Of a DNA stretch of 64,000 bases, positions 17,527 to 26,899 are shown in pieces. The notes under the pieces were generated by a model, which was not told the DNA's origin, searched no databases, and worked only from the letters and a program-made list of their open reading frames with translations. The DNA comes from Arthrobacter sp. KBS0702. Lineage in GTDB: Bacteria; Actinomycetota; Actinomycetes; Actinomycetales; Micrococcaceae. The stretch covers positions 2,914,001 through 2,978,000 of the forward strand of contig NZ_CP042172.1 in the NCBI RefSeq assembly GCF_005937985.2, in the 5' to 3' direction. A program made the position numbers and the translations under genes. The stretch's first letter is position 1, and every line of letters starts with the position of its first letter.

Positions 17527-18957
17527 TTATGCATCTAAGGCACTCATGACGTGCTTGATCCGGGTGTAGTCCTCGACGCCGTACATCGAGAGGTCCTTGC
17601 CGTAGCCGGACTGCTTGAAGCCGCCGTGCGGCATCTCGGCGGTCAGCAGGATGTGGGTGTTGATCCAGACGGCGCCGAAATCCAGGTCGCGGCTGACCCG
17701 CATGGCGGTGCCGTGGTCCGTGGTCCAGACGCTGGAGGCCAGCGCGTAGTCGACATCGTTGGCCAGCTCGATCGCCTCTGCCTCGGTGCTGAACTTCTGC
17801 ACCGTGATGACCGGGCCGAAGGCTTCCTTCTGCACAATGTCGTCGCTCTGCTTGGCGCCGGTGACGATCGTGGGCTCAAAGAAGAAGCCCTTGTCCCCTG
17901 CCTGGTGGCCGCCGGTCTCGATCCTGCAGTTCTCCGGCAGCGACTCCACCAGGGCCTTGACCGTGTTGAAGTGGTTGACGTTGTTCAGCGGCCCGAAGTA
18001 GTTGTCCTCATCGTTCTGCGAACCGGTGCGCAGGGTCTTGGTGTGCTCCACCATGGCGGCGAGCAGGTCGTCGTAGGCGGCGTCCTCGACGAGCACCCGG
18101 GCAATCGCGGTGCAGTCCTGGCCGGCGTTGAAGAAGGCGAACTCGGCGATGGCCGCGGCGCTCTTCTTGATGTCCGCGTCTTTGAACACGATCGCGGGGG
18201 CTTTGCCGCCGAGTTCCAGGTGGGCGCGCTTGAGTCCCTTGGCGGCTCCGGAGGCAACGGCGATGCCGGCCCGCACGGATCCGGTAATGGAGACAAGGCC
18301 GGGTACCTTGTGTTCGACCATGAGGGAACCGGTCTCACCGGTGCCGAGGACGACGTTGAGGACCCCGGCCGGGAGGATCTCGCCGGCGAGGCGGGCCAGG
18401 ACCAGGGTGGATTCCGGCGTGGTGTCGGAGGGCTTGAGCACCACGGTATTGCCGGCCGCCAGGGCGGGGCCGATCTTCCAGATCGCCATCAGGAAGGGGT
18501 AGTTCCAGGGGGCGACCTGCGCGACGACGCCGATCGGTTCGCGCCGCACGTAGGAGGTGTGGCCGTCGAGATACTCGCCGGCGGACTTGCCTTCCAGGAT
18601 GCGGGCGGCGCCGGCGAAGAAGCGCAACTGGTCCGCGCCCGCTGCGACTTCCTCCGCAGCGATCAGGGAACGCACCTGGCCGGTGTTGCGGTGCTGCGCC
18701 TCGACGAGTTCGTCGCTGTTGGCTTCGACGGCGTCGGCGAGCTTGAGCAGCATCAGCTGGCGCTGGCCCGGGGTGACATGCTTCCAGGTCGTGAAGGCGG
18801 CCTTCGCGGCGGCCATGGCGGCGTCGACGTCGGCCTGCACCGAAACCGGCGACTTGGCCACGACCTCGCCGTTGGTGGGGTTGACGATGTCCAGCAGGGC
18901 GGTGCCGGCGGGGGTGACGAACTCGCCGTTGATGAAGTTCTGCAAGGTTTGAACCAC
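17527..18957 (-). CDS. Aldehyde dehydrogenase, gamma-aminobutyraldehyde type
   Basis: 476 aa from GTG 18957 (AGAGG 9 nt upstream); a TTG three codons earlier is the alternative. Catalytic Cys lies in NAGQDCTA and the base Glu in HLELGGKAP. The sequence and pairing with gabT suggest oxidation of 4-aminobutanal to GABA in putrescine degradation; a succinate-semialdehyde or betaine-aldehyde role is less likely. The protein ends in SALDA with a TTA leucine codon, and the last 11 bp before the final codon match part of the 154-bp repeat described at 29.0 and 35.0 kb. Confidence 0.85.
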   Translation of the reverse strand: MVQTLQNFINGEFVTPAGTALLDIVNPTNGEVVAKSPVSVQADVDAAMAAAKAAFTTWKHVTPGQRQLMLLKLADAVEANSDELVEAQHRNTGQVRSLIAAEEVAAGADQLRFFAGAARILEGKSAGEYLDGHTSYVRREPIGVVAQVAPWNYPFLMAIWKIGPALAAGNTVVLKPSDTTPESTLVLARLAGEILPAGVLNVVLGTGETGSLMVEHKVPGLVSITGSVRAGIAVASGAAKGLKRAHLELGGKAPAIVFKDADIKKSAAAIAEFAFFNAGQDCTAIARVLVEDAAYDDLLAAMVEHTKTLRTGSQNDEDNYFGPLNNVNHFNTVKALVESLPENCRIETGGHQAGDKGFFFEPTIVTGAKQSDDIVQKEAFGPVITVQKFSTEAEAIELANDVDYALASSVWTTDHGTAMRVSRDLDFGAVWINTHILLTAEMPHGGFKQSGYGKDLSMYGVEDYTRIKHVMSALDA

Positions 18958-19116
18958 GGTGTACAACCTCTTTCGAGCTGGCCTGGCGAAGGCAGGGAGA
19001 AGGGATCTGCGACTGCTCCGAGCCTATGCCAGGCGGGCAAGCCGGGGAATAGGCAGCTGCACACCGAAGCCGCAGTGATTTAGTGCGGTTGACCAGCGCC
19101 CGGCTATCCTGATTCC
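18958..19116. promoter_or_regulatory. Divergent promoter region between GABA operon and PucR regulator
   Basis: 159 bp separate the two divergent starts. TATCCT ends 6 nt before the regulator ATG, so that mRNA may be leaderless. A PucR-type binding site is expected here by gene arrangement, but no unmistakable dyad was seen. Confidence 0.45.
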
Positions 19117-20559
19117 ATGGCAATTTCGCTCGCGGTCCTGCTGGGGGTTCCGTCCCTCAAGCTGACCAAATCGGGCCTCGCGGAGACCACCTGGCACCAG
19201 GACATCCACTGGGTCGCAGTGACCGAGCAGGAGGACCCGCAACGCTTCCTCAACGGCGGCGAGCTGGTCCTCACCACCGGGATGCGGCTCCGGAGCGCGC
19301 CCGAGCAGCGCCGTTTCGTCCGCCAGGTCCAGCGCGCCGGCGCGGTCGGGATCGGCTTCGGCGTCGGGCTCACCCACGAGGTGGTGCCGCCGGCCCTGGT
19401 CGCGGAGGCCAACCGCTGGGGCCTTCCGGTGGTGGAAGTGCCCTACGAAACACCCTTCATTGCGATCGGCAAGCTCGTCGCGGATGCCCAGTCCGCGGAC
19501 CACTACGCCAAGCTGGAGCGCTTGATCGCAGGGCACCAGGTCCTGGCCCGCGCCCTGCTGACGGGCGGCGGCCTGGCCGAACTACTCAAGCACCTGGGTT
19601 CCATGCTGCGCACCGACATCGTTCTCACGCAGTTCACTGCGCAGCTCTACAACGGCGCCGCCGGCGGCCCGTCCCCCACGGCGGACGGCTGGGCGTCCTA
19701 CCCGATCCCGACCGGACGCCGCGATGCCTGCACGCTGTGGGTGCGGCACCCGTTCGAGGACTCGGGGATCGTCGGCTACGCGCAGAACCTGATCAGCGTC
19801 GAACTCAACAACATGGTCAAGCAGCGCCAGTCGCAGCGCGCCCTGGCCGGGCAGGTGCTGGAGGACGTCATCCACGGGACGCTGGATCCCACCGAGGCCA
19901 CGCGGCGCCTGGCCGGCATCGGCGTCAACAGCACCCGCAAGAACGTGGTGCTGCTGGCCGAATCGGCCGCCCATGCCAAACAGCTGGGGAGCTCCTCGCT
20001 GCCGCAGCCGCTGGCGGCGGCGGTGTCCGCCGTCGTCGGCAAGGACCTGGTGGTGCTGGTACACGACGACGGCAGCGGCGCCAGCGCACTGGCCCGGAGC
20101 CTCAGCGACCACCTGGCGGAGGCGGGAATCCATGCCACCATCGGCATCGGCGGGGCCTATACCAAGCCCAACGGGCTGCGCTGGAGCTTCTTCGAGGCGC
20201 GCGACGCGGCGAGCCATGGCCTGCCGGTCAACGAACCGGAGCGGCTGAGCCTGACCTCATTGCTGCTGGCCAGCGAGGATGTTCCGCTGGCGGACATGGC
20301 GAATGAGTCCCTCAACCCGCTGCGGACGTTTGACGCCGCCCATGGCGCCGAACTGATGACAACGCTGGAGAGCTACCTGTCCAACAACGGCTCGGTTGCC
20401 GCCGTCGCCGAGGAGCTCACCCTGCACCGGAACACGGTCCGCTACCGGCTGGCCCAGATCACCGAGTTGACCGGCTACGACCCGGCCCAGACCGCGGACC
20501 GGGTGCAGCTGTGGCTGGCGTTGGCCGTGCAGCGGCTCAGCGCCCGCCACCCGCGCTGA
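19117..20559 (+). CDS. PucR-family transcriptional regulator
   Basis: 480 aa. The N-terminal PucR sensor domain runs to about residue 120 (LNGGELVLTTGMRL), a middle GGDEF-like region follows, and the C-terminal HTH_30 domain contains SVAAVAEELTLHRNTVRYRL. It is divergent from the aldehyde dehydrogenase-gabT operon and probably activates it in response to GABA or putrescine; that target is inferred from position. The start lacks a ribosome site and may be leaderless. Confidence 0.88.
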   Translation: MAISLAVLLGVPSLKLTKSGLAETTWHQDIHWVAVTEQEDPQRFLNGGELVLTTGMRLRSAPEQRRFVRQVQRAGAVGIGFGVGLTHEVVPPALVAEANRWGLPVVEVPYETPFIAIGKLVADAQSADHYAKLERLIAGHQVLARALLTGGGLAELLKHLGSMLRTDIVLTQFTAQLYNGAAGGPSPTADGWASYPIPTGRRDACTLWVRHPFEDSGIVGYAQNLISVELNNMVKQRQSQRALAGQVLEDVIHGTLDPTEATRRLAGIGVNSTRKNVVLLAESAAHAKQLGSSSLPQPLAAAVSAVVGKDLVVLVHDDGSGASALARSLSDHLAEAGIHATIGIGGAYTKPNGLRWSFFEARDAASHGLPVNEPERLSLTSLLLASEDVPLADMANESLNPLRTFDAAHGAELMTTLESYLSNNGSVAAVAEELTLHRNTVRYRLAQITELTGYDPAQTADRVQLWLALAVQRLSARHPR

Positions 20560-20586
20560 CGCAAAGTCGGCGCCTGCAGACACAGG

Positions 20587-20649
20587 AAACGCGGGGTCAC
20601 CTACGGCCCATCCGGAGCTCCGGCATGGGCGCGACGTGACCCCGCGTTT
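20587..20649. repeat. Intergenic dyad, family B copy 2
   Basis: Perfect 14-nt outer arms (20587-20600, 20636-20649) end in GCGGGGTCAC and its complement. An inner GCCCAT/ATGGGC stem encloses a CCGGAGCTCCGG palindrome. It lies between the stops of the convergent PucR gene and the membrane-protein gene. Confidence 0.78.
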
Positions 20650-20673
20650 GCTTTGCCCCAGCGTTGCCTTGTC

Positions 20674-21210
20674 CTAGCGGGCGAGGCCCTTGAAGACGTT
20701 CTTCGGCCGCTGCATTTCACCGTGCTTGGCGCCCAGGACGATAACCCAGCCGGCGAAGACCGGAATGGCCCACTGCAGGATTTTCAGCTGCTGCTGGGCG
20801 GAGCGGAGTTCGTCCGAAGCCCCGGCCTTGGGCTCCGTGGCGCCCTTGGCACCTTCGGCGGCGAGCTTGTCCACTTTCGCCCCCTGCAGTCCGGCGTACA
20901 GGGTGACGGCGGCACCGGCCAGGGTGACGATGGACTTGTAGACGCTCAGTCGCGTCACGCCGTCCTGCTTGGCCATCCGGCCCTTGTTCTCCCACATGAT
21001 GGCGAGGCCGGAGAGGAAGTGCGCGCCGAAAGCGGCCGTCTGGTACGGGGCCCACTTTTTCCAGCCGAGGCTGGACAGCCGGGTGCGCTCGGCGGGATCC
21101 TTGGCCTCTGCCGTTGCGCCGTTCAGCCCGATGGCGCCCATCAGCGAACCGCCGAACCACGCGCCGGCGGTCAGATCGTGGATGGATCGGGCAACGAGAT
21201 TACCTGCCAT
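20674..21210 (-). CDS. Membrane protein of unknown function
   Basis: 178 aa from ATG 21210, chosen for AGGAC upstream and because the extra N-terminal codons look non-coding. About three to four hydrophobic segments (TAGAWFGGSLMGAIGL, AFGAHFLSGLAIMW, the SIVTLAGAAVTLYAGL stretch and a last one near AIPVFAGWVIVLG). A charged Lys/Glu/Ala-rich loop precedes the last segment. I do not recognise a family. It ends next to a family B dyad and is divergent from the DUF1206 gene. Confidence 0.65.
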   Translation of the reverse strand: MAGNLVARSIHDLTAGAWFGGSLMGAIGLNGATAEAKDPAERTRLSSLGWKKWAPYQTAAFGAHFLSGLAIMWENKGRMAKQDGVTRLSVYKSIVTLAGAAVTLYAGLQGAKVDKLAAEGAKGATEPKAGASDELRSAQQQLKILQWAIPVFAGWVIVLGAKHGEMQRPKNVFKGLAR

Positions 21211-21373
21211 GGTGAGCGTCCTATCGTGTGAAGTCGAATCCGGAAACGGCGCGGCCAAATGCCGAGGCCCCGCCTCGCATATAGTAAGCACACTTACCAA
21301 CAAGTTGGTAGTCCCGGCTTCGCGGCGGCACTACGGCCGCAGCACGTAAGCTCGTAGCCATGGAAGAGGACGG

Positions 21374-22231
21374 TTGAGCAGAAGACTGCCGGGCTGGCCG
21401 GCGAAGCCGGACAGCCGAGCTGTCCTCGGCGACGCCGCGGATGCCGCGGAGGCCGCGTCCAACAGCAGGGTGCTCGACGTCGTCGCGCGCTGGGGATTCG
21501 CCGTGATGGCCCTGCTTCACATTGTGATCGGAGCGATCGCCGTCGCGCTGGTCCTGGGCGCACCGGGCCAGGCCGAGCCCACCGGCGCCATCGAGCAGCT
21601 CGCCGCCAACCCGTGGGGTCCCGCGGTGATGTGGTCCGGCTTCATCGGCTGCGCCGGGCTCGCCCTGTGGCAGCTGAGCGAGGCGACGCTGCGGGCCCGG
21701 CACCTGCCCCGCGGCAAGCGGCTCGGCAAGCTGGTTTCCTCGGGATTCCTGGCCATCGCCTACGGCAGCGTCGGCTTCACCTTCGCGAGTTTCGCCGTGG
21801 GGGTCCGTAGTGACTCGGGCGATTCCACCGCCGCCTTCAGCCAGGCCCTGATGAACCGGCCACTGGGCGCGCCGCTGCTGATCGGCCTCGGCCTGACCGT
21901 GAGTGGGATCGGCGTCTACTTTGTGGTGAAGGGCCTGGGCAAGAAATTCAAGGAAGAGTTGCGGCACTTCGAAGGGACCCACCGCGGCCACCTCGTCAGC
22001 GGTCTGGGCGTTGCCGGCCATGTCGCCAAGGGGGCGGCGCTGGTCCTGACCGGGCTGCTGTTCGTGATCGCCGCGGCCACCGACGACCCGGGCTCGTCCA
22101 CCGGGCTGGACGGCAGCCTCAAGGCGCTGCAGCACCACCCGTTCGGGCCCTACCTGCTCCTGGCGATCGGCGCCGGCTTCGTTGCCTACGGCGTGTTCGC
22201 CCTGATCCGCGCCAGGTTCGGGCGGATGTAG
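21374..22231 (+). CDS. DUF1206 membrane protein
   Basis: 285 aa with six hydrophobic segments in three repeated units, each beginning with a Gly-rich helix (ARWGFAVMALLHIVIG, then SSGFLAIAYGSVGF, then GVAGHVAKGAALVLTG). This triplication is the hallmark of DUF1206, common in Actinobacteria and without known function. It starts with TTG after GAGGA at 5 nt. Confidence 0.8.
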   Translation: MSRRLPGWPAKPDSRAVLGDAADAAEAASNSRVLDVVARWGFAVMALLHIVIGAIAVALVLGAPGQAEPTGAIEQLAANPWGPAVMWSGFIGCAGLALWQLSEATLRARHLPRGKRLGKLVSSGFLAIAYGSVGFTFASFAVGVRSDSGDSTAAFSQALMNRPLGAPLLIGLGLTVSGIGVYFVVKGLGKKFKEELRHFEGTHRGHLVSGLGVAGHVAKGAALVLTGLLFVIAAATDDPGSSTGLDGSLKALQHHPFGPYLLLAIGAGFVAYGVFALIRARFGRM

Positions 22232-22345
22232 TCTCCCTTGTTGCCTGACCGGCGCCGGTCTATCGTTTTAGCTAGTCCCGGAACCACGCTTCACACCCCT
22301 CCGGGTGGTGCCGCCCACCGGCGGTCGGCCCTTTGAGGTAATGCC

Positions 22346-22927
22346 ATGAGCTACGTCCCAGTCAGCAGGCGCACGATCAGGCGGCACCGTGAATCGGAGC
22401 GGTCCACCAGGCGCCTCGTGATCGGCCTGTCTGCCGCCGCGGCGGCGGCCTGGCTGCTCTCGGTCACGATGTCCACGGCGGTCCACGTCAGCGGCTACGC
22501 CTACAACCTCGCCGTCGTCATCCACGTGCTCTCCCTCGTGGTGGCCTTCGGCGCCATCATCCTGGTGGACTGGCATGGCTTCTTGTGGCTCATCGGGCGC
22601 CGCCGGCTCGCCGAGATCATCCGGCTCGACGGCGCCCCCACCCCGCTGATCTGGGGCGGCCTCGCGGGCATGCTGGGCACCGGGGTCTTCCTGAACCCGC
22701 ACTTGAACAACACCATGACGGACGTCAAATTGGCCGCCGTCCTGGTGCTCAGCCTGAACGGCATCATGCTCATCCCGCTCATGCGGCGGCTGGCCCACCT
22801 GGCGCCGGGCGCCGCCTTCCAGGACCTAACCGTCGGGCAGCGCGTGCACCTGCTCCTGTGCCTGGTCATTTCGCAGGCCTGCTGGTGGACGGCGATCATC
22901 ATCGGGTTTATCAACGCCCAGTTCTGA
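22346..22927 (+). CDS. Membrane protein of unknown function
   Basis: 193 aa with a basic N-terminus and about five hydrophobic segments. GAGG lies 7 nt before the ATG. His residues in helix regions (VIHVLSLVVAF, DWHGFLWLIG) resemble those of DUF2214-like or haem-binding membrane proteins, but no clear family can be named. It may be co-transcribed with the DUF1206 gene 114 bp upstream. Confidence 0.65.
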   Translation: MSYVPVSRRTIRRHRESERSTRRLVIGLSAAAAAAWLLSVTMSTAVHVSGYAYNLAVVIHVLSLVVAFGAIILVDWHGFLWLIGRRRLAEIIRLDGAPTPLIWGGLAGMLGTGVFLNPHLNNTMTDVKLAAVLVLSLNGIMLIPLMRRLAHLAPGAAFQDLTVGQRVHLLLCLVISQACWWTAIIIGFINAQF

Positions 22928-22964
22928 CCGGCCCAGTCCCGGACTGCAGTCCGCCCCGCTCCGG

Positions 22965-23954
22965 TCAGCGCAGCGGAACGACCGAACCCTCCTGGTAGAG
23001 GAGCGCCCGGATTTCCGACTCGGCCGAGTCCAGCCGCTGCGGATCGATGGTCTCCCCCGCTTCGAAGTGGTCCAGCAGCCGGGGATCCACGTAGCTCTTC
23101 CGGGCGATCGACGGCGTGTTCCCCAGGACCGCCGCGGCGTCCACCATGGCGCGGCTCACGGCGCGTTTCCGGGCCGAGATTTTCGCCTGCGGTCCGCTCC
23201 GGGCCAGGCTCACTGCCGCGGCGACGGTCCCGCGCAGGGTGCGGAAGTCCTTGGCGGTGAAGTCACCGCCGGTGCGTTCCTTGACGTAGTCGTTGATCTC
23301 GGCGCTGGTGACCGGGTGCCAGCTGCGGCCGTTCTTGTAGGCGAGCAGGCGGGCGTTGCCGCCGCGGCGCTTGAGCGAACGGACGACGTCGGCCAGGTCG
23401 GCGTCGTCGATCCGGGACTCCCACGTCTTGCCGCTCTTGGCCGGGAAGCTGAGCCGGAGCTCGTCCTTGCGCACCTTAACGTGCGCACAGAGCAGCGTGG
23501 CCAGGCCGTGGCTGCCGTTCTCGTTGGTGTACCGCTCGGAGCCCACCCGCAGCGATCCGCTGTCCAGCATGCGGAATCCGGCCGCCAGCACGCGCTCCCG
23601 GGTGAGCCCCTCGGAGCGCAGGTCCAGCGTCACGAGCCGGCGCGCGGAGGGCAGGGTCTCGGCGAGCTGCAGCGAGCGGTCGAACTTCAGCCGGTCCTTC
23701 CGCTCCCGCCAGCTGGGGTGGTAGATGTACTGGCGACGTCCGACGGCGTCGACTCCGGTGGCCTGGATGTGGCCGTTCTCGTAGGGGGCGATCCAGACAT
23801 CCGTCCAGGCCGGCGGGATCCCGATGCTTTCCAGCCGGTCCCGCACCGGGCCGGCCGGAAGGGTTGACCCGTCCAGATCCTTGTAGCTGAAGCCGGTCCC
23901 TGCCGCGACCCGGCGGTAACCGCGGCCGGACGCGTTGCTGTGACGGAGCCTCAT
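22965..23954 (-). CDS. DNA topoisomerase IB (poxvirus-like)
   Basis: 329 aa, the usual size of bacterial TopIB. The active-site tyrosine is Tyr288 in SIARKSYVDPRLLDHF. Catalytic arginines are likely Arg136 in LRVGSERYTNENGSHG and one in DFRTLRGT (238-241). It relaxes supercoils by nicking one strand through a 3'-phosphotyrosyl link. It is a lone gene with a family B dyad upstream of its start. Confidence 0.9.
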   Translation of the reverse strand: MRLRHSNASGRGYRRVAAGTGFSYKDLDGSTLPAGPVRDRLESIGIPPAWTDVWIAPYENGHIQATGVDAVGRRQYIYHPSWRERKDRLKFDRSLQLAETLPSARRLVTLDLRSEGLTRERVLAAGFRMLDSGSLRVGSERYTNENGSHGLATLLCAHVKVRKDELRLSFPAKSGKTWESRIDDADLADVVRSLKRRGGNARLLAYKNGRSWHPVTSAEINDYVKERTGGDFTAKDFRTLRGTVAAAVSLARSGPQAKISARKRAVSRAMVDAAAVLGNTPSIARKSYVDPRLLDHFEAGETIDPQRLDSAESEIRALLYQEGSVVPLR

Positions 23955-24043
23955 CGGCCGTTTCCCGGGCCGGGGGTTTGCCTGCGCTGCTCATCCATAA
24001 CGGTAAGCCTACTGACTACCCGCCGGGAATGCCCCCATATGCA

Positions 24044-24108
24044 GCAACGCGGGGTCACTTCGCGCCCATAATCCCCTCCGGGATGGGCGCGATGTGACCC
24101 CGCGTTGC
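24044..24108. repeat. Intergenic dyad, family B copy 3
   Basis: 26-nt arms (24044-24069, 24083-24108) pair with one mismatch and carry GCGGGGTCAC outside and GCGCCCAT inside. It starts 18 bp after the fprA2 stop on the minus strand, a terminator-like place. Confidence 0.82.
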
Positions 24109-24125
24109 AGTCTGAGGCGGGCTTT

Positions 24126-25589
24126 CTAGACCTCGACGGCGGCGCCGCGGGAGATCTCCACCATGTCCTCGCGGGGGACCACCTTGATGCGTTCGCGCTG
24201 GACGGCGACGCCGTGCGACTCGCCGGCCGCGCTGGCCTGATCGCCGAGGGCACGTTCATGCGCGTCCAGGGCGAGCCAGCCTTCCCAGCTGGTGTACCGC
24301 ACGCCGCGGGTCTCCAGCAATTCGACGATCGCCTCCGGGGCGGGTGCCGAGGCCAGGGGCAGCTTGTCGCGGTCCTCCAGCAGGTAGGTCACGGTTTCGA
24401 GGGCGTCGCCCTTGGTGTGGCCGATCAGGCCGACCGGGCCGCGCTTGATCCAGCCGGTGGCGTAGATCCCCGGCACGTGGGTGCCGGCGGCATCGAGGAC
24501 GCGGCCGCCGTCGTTCGGGACAACGCCCTTGCTGTGGTCGAACTCGACCTCCGGCAGCGCGGAACCGAAGTAGCCGATGGCGCGGTAGACGGCCTGGACC
24601 GGGTAGTCGACGTACTCGCCGGTGCCGCGGGCGTTGCCGGTGCCGTCCAGTTCGGTGCGCTCGAACTTGATGCCGGCGACGCGGCCGGGGGCGGCGGCGT
24701 CGTCGAAGATCTCGACCGGGCTGTGCAGGAAGTGCAGGTGCAGGCGGCGCGAGGCCGTGAGCTCGGAGAGGTCCTCGGGCTGCTCGGCGATCCAGTTGGT
24801 GAGCGTGCCCACCATGGTCTTGGTCTGGTTGTTGCTTTGGATCTGGCGGTCAGATTCGGCGTCGAACTCGAAGTCCTCGGGGTAGAGGATGATGTCCACG
24901 TCCTTGGAGTGGGAGAGTTCGCGCAGCTCCAGCGGGGTGAACTTGACCTGGGCCGGCCCGCGGCGGCCGAAGACGTGCACGTCGGTGACCGGGGAGTCCT
25001 TGAGCGCTCGGTGGACGTTGTCCGGGATTTCGGAGACCAGCAGGTCGTCGGCGTGCTTGGAGAGCATCCGGGCGACGTCCAGGGCCACGTTGCCGTTGCC
25101 GATCACGGCGATTTCCTTGGCCTCCAGCGGCCAGTCGCGCGGCACGTCCGGGTGGCCGTCGTACCAGGAGACGAAGTCGGCGCCGCCGTAGGATCCCTCG
25201 AGTTCGATGCCGGGGATGTTCAGGTCCGCGTCCTTGATGGCGCCGGTGGCGAAGATGACGGCGTCGTAGTGCGCGCGGAGGTCCTCCAGGGTCAGGTCCG
25301 TGCCGTAGTCCACGTTGCCGAAGAAGCGGATGTCGCCGCGGTCCAGGACCTTGTGCAGCGCATTGACGATGCCCTTGATCCGCGGGTGGTCCGGGGCCAC
25401 GCCGTAGCGGATGAGCCCGTAGGGCGCCGGGTAGCGGTCGAAGAGGTCGATGCTGACGGTGAGCTCGCCGCTCTTGACGGCCTCGCTTTTGGTCAGGATG
25501 TCCGCGGCGTAGACGCCGGCGGGGCCGGAGCCGACGACGGCGACGCGCAGCGGGCGGGCGGCGGTTCCTACAGGGGTGTTCGTTGACAC
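24126..25589 (-). CDS. fprA: Ferredoxin/flavodoxin-NADP+ reductase, FprA type (copy 2)
   Basis: 487 aa, start GTG with AAAGGAAC upstream. FAD motif [15 protein letters not shown] and NADPH motif [13 protein letters not shown] are present, and it is highly similar to copy 1 at 12241-13677 through most of its length. It follows cysG by about 40 bp, so the two are probably co-transcribed from a promoter shared with the sulfite reductase operon. This suggests that it feeds ferredoxin electrons to sulfite reductase; that role is an inference. Confidence 0.9.
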   Translation of the reverse strand: MSTNTPVGTAARPLRVAVVGSGPAGVYAADILTKSEAVKSGELTVSIDLFDRYPAPYGLIRYGVAPDHPRIKGIVNALHKVLDRGDIRFFGNVDYGTDLTLEDLRAHYDAVIFATGAIKDADLNIPGIELEGSYGGADFVSWYDGHPDVPRDWPLEAKEIAVIGNGNVALDVARMLSKHADDLLVSEIPDNVHRALKDSPVTDVHVFGRRGPAQVKFTPLELRELSHSKDVDIILYPEDFEFDAESDRQIQSNNQTKTMVGTLTNWIAEQPEDLSELTASRRLHLHFLHSPVEIFDDAAAPGRVAGIKFERTELDGTGNARGTGEYVDYPVQAVYRAIGYFGSALPEVEFDHSKGVVPNDGGRVLDAAGTHVPGIYATGWIKRGPVGLIGHTKGDALETVTYLLEDRDKLPLASAPAPEAIVELLETRGVRYTSWEGWLALDAHERALGDQASAAGESHGVAVQRERIKVVPREDMVEISRGAAVEV

Positions 25590-25630
25590 GGCTGTGTTCC
25601 TTTGGTTCGATCCGGGTGCTGCGGGTGAAA

Positions 25631-26899
25631 CTAGCGGGCGGCGACGCGCGGGGCGTTCGGGGAGGTGGTGCTGTAGTCCGCGGTCTTAAAGTGCGACGGC
25701 GCGAACGGGCTGACGCGGACCACGTCGCCGATCACGATCACCGCGGGATTCGCGACGGACGCTGCCTCCGCCTGGTCCGCGATGGTTTCGAGCGTTCCGA
25801 TGGTCACCCGCTGGTTGGGCAGGTATCCATTCTCTACGATGCCAACCGGCGTCGCCGCTGGCAAACCGGCGCGGGCCAGGGAGGCCGCGGAATCGCGCAG
25901 TTGTGCTACGCCCATGAGCAGAATCACGGTGTGGTCGGAGCGGGCGGGCACCTCGGAGAGCTCCTCGTGGCCGGTGACGACACTGAAGCCCTTGGCCAGG
26001 CCGCGGTGCGTGACCGGGATGCCGGCCGCAGCCGGGACGGAGATCGCCGAGGTCACGCCGGGCACCACTTCGACCTCGACGCCGCGCTGCCGGCAGAACT
26101 CGGCCTCCTCGCCGCCGCGGCCCAGCACGTACGGGTCGCCGCCCTTGAGCCGGACCACCCGGTGGCCGGCGAGGGCCTCGTCGACGAGGATCCGGTTGAT
26201 CTCGGCTTGCGGGGCGGGATGGTGGCCGGGGGTCTTGCCGACCTCGATCACACGCACGTCGGGGGCCAGTTCGGCGAGGAGTTCGCGCGGGCCGAGCCGG
26301 TCCGCGACGACGACGTCGGCCTGGCCCAGGAGCCGCCGGCCGCGCACGGTGATGAGCCCGGCGTCGCCCGGGCCGCCGCCCACGAGTGCGACGGCGCCGG
26401 CAGCTGCATCGGCCCGGGCCCGGCGACGGCGCAGCGGCAGGTCGCCCGTCTCCAGGGCGGTGGCGAGTGCGTCGCGCAGAACCATGGCTCGGCGGGGGTC
26501 TCCCCCGGCGTTGACGGCGATTTTGATGTCGTCCACCACGGCGACGGCGGGCGTCCAGGCGGCGGAGGCTTCGTGGTCAGAGGCGTTGACGCACCAGATG
26601 CGCTGCGCCTCGGCGTCGGCCGCAACCTGGGCATCCACAGCCGGATTGCCGGTGGCGGTCTGGACGAACCAGGCGCCGTCGACGTCGGTGCTGCGGTACG
26701 GGCGGGGCTGCCAGTCGAGGAGCCCGGCGGCGGCGAGGTCGTTCAGGGCGGGGCAGGCGTACGGGGCGACGACGGTGACGCGGGCACCGGCGTCGAGCAG
26801 TCCCTTGGCGCGGCGTGCGGCGACGGGGCCGCCGCCGACCACGAGCACGGGACGGCCGAGGAGGCGCAGCGCCGTGGGGTAAATGTCCTGAATTGCCAT
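25631..26899 (-). CDS. cysG: Siroheme synthase: precorrin-2 dehydrogenase plus uroporphyrinogen-III methyltransferase
   Basis: 422 aa. The N-terminal third has the NAD-binding motif VLVVGGGPVAARRAKGLL (precorrin-2 oxidation). The rest is a SUMT domain with VALVGGGPGDAGLITVRG, RLKGGDPYVLGRGGEE and VVPGVTSAISVPAAAGIP. The product, siroheme or its precursor, is needed by sulfite reductase encoded at 35.9 kb. ATG 26899 has no ribosome site but sits 6 nt after TATCGT, so the mRNA is probably leaderless. fprA2 follows. Confidence 0.9.
   Translation of the reverse strand: MAIQDIYPTALRLLGRPVLVVGGGPVAARRAKGLLDAGARVTVVAPYACPALNDLAAAGLLDWQPRPYRSTDVDGAWFVQTATGNPAVDAQVAADAEAQRIWCVNASDHEASAAWTPAVAVVDDIKIAVNAGGDPRRAMVLRDALATALETGDLPLRRRRARADAAAGAVALVGGGPGDAGLITVRGRRLLGQADVVVADRLGPRELLAELAPDVRVIEVGKTPGHHPAPQAEINRILVDEALAGHRVVRLKGGDPYVLGRGGEEAEFCRQRGVEVEVVPGVTSAISVPAAAGIPVTHRGLAKGFSVVTGHEELSEVPARSDHTVILLMGVAQLRDSAASLARAGLPAATPVGIVENGYLPNQRVTIGTLETIADQAEAASVANPAVIVIGDVVRVSPFAPSHFKTADYSTTSPNAPRVAAR

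Noticed and set aside
15988..19090. TTAGTGCGG repeated near the stress-protein and PucR promoters as a shared operator
   Set aside because: Only 8-9 bp are shared, the spacing to the genes differs, and one copy lies beyond the gabT terminator. Too weak to claim.
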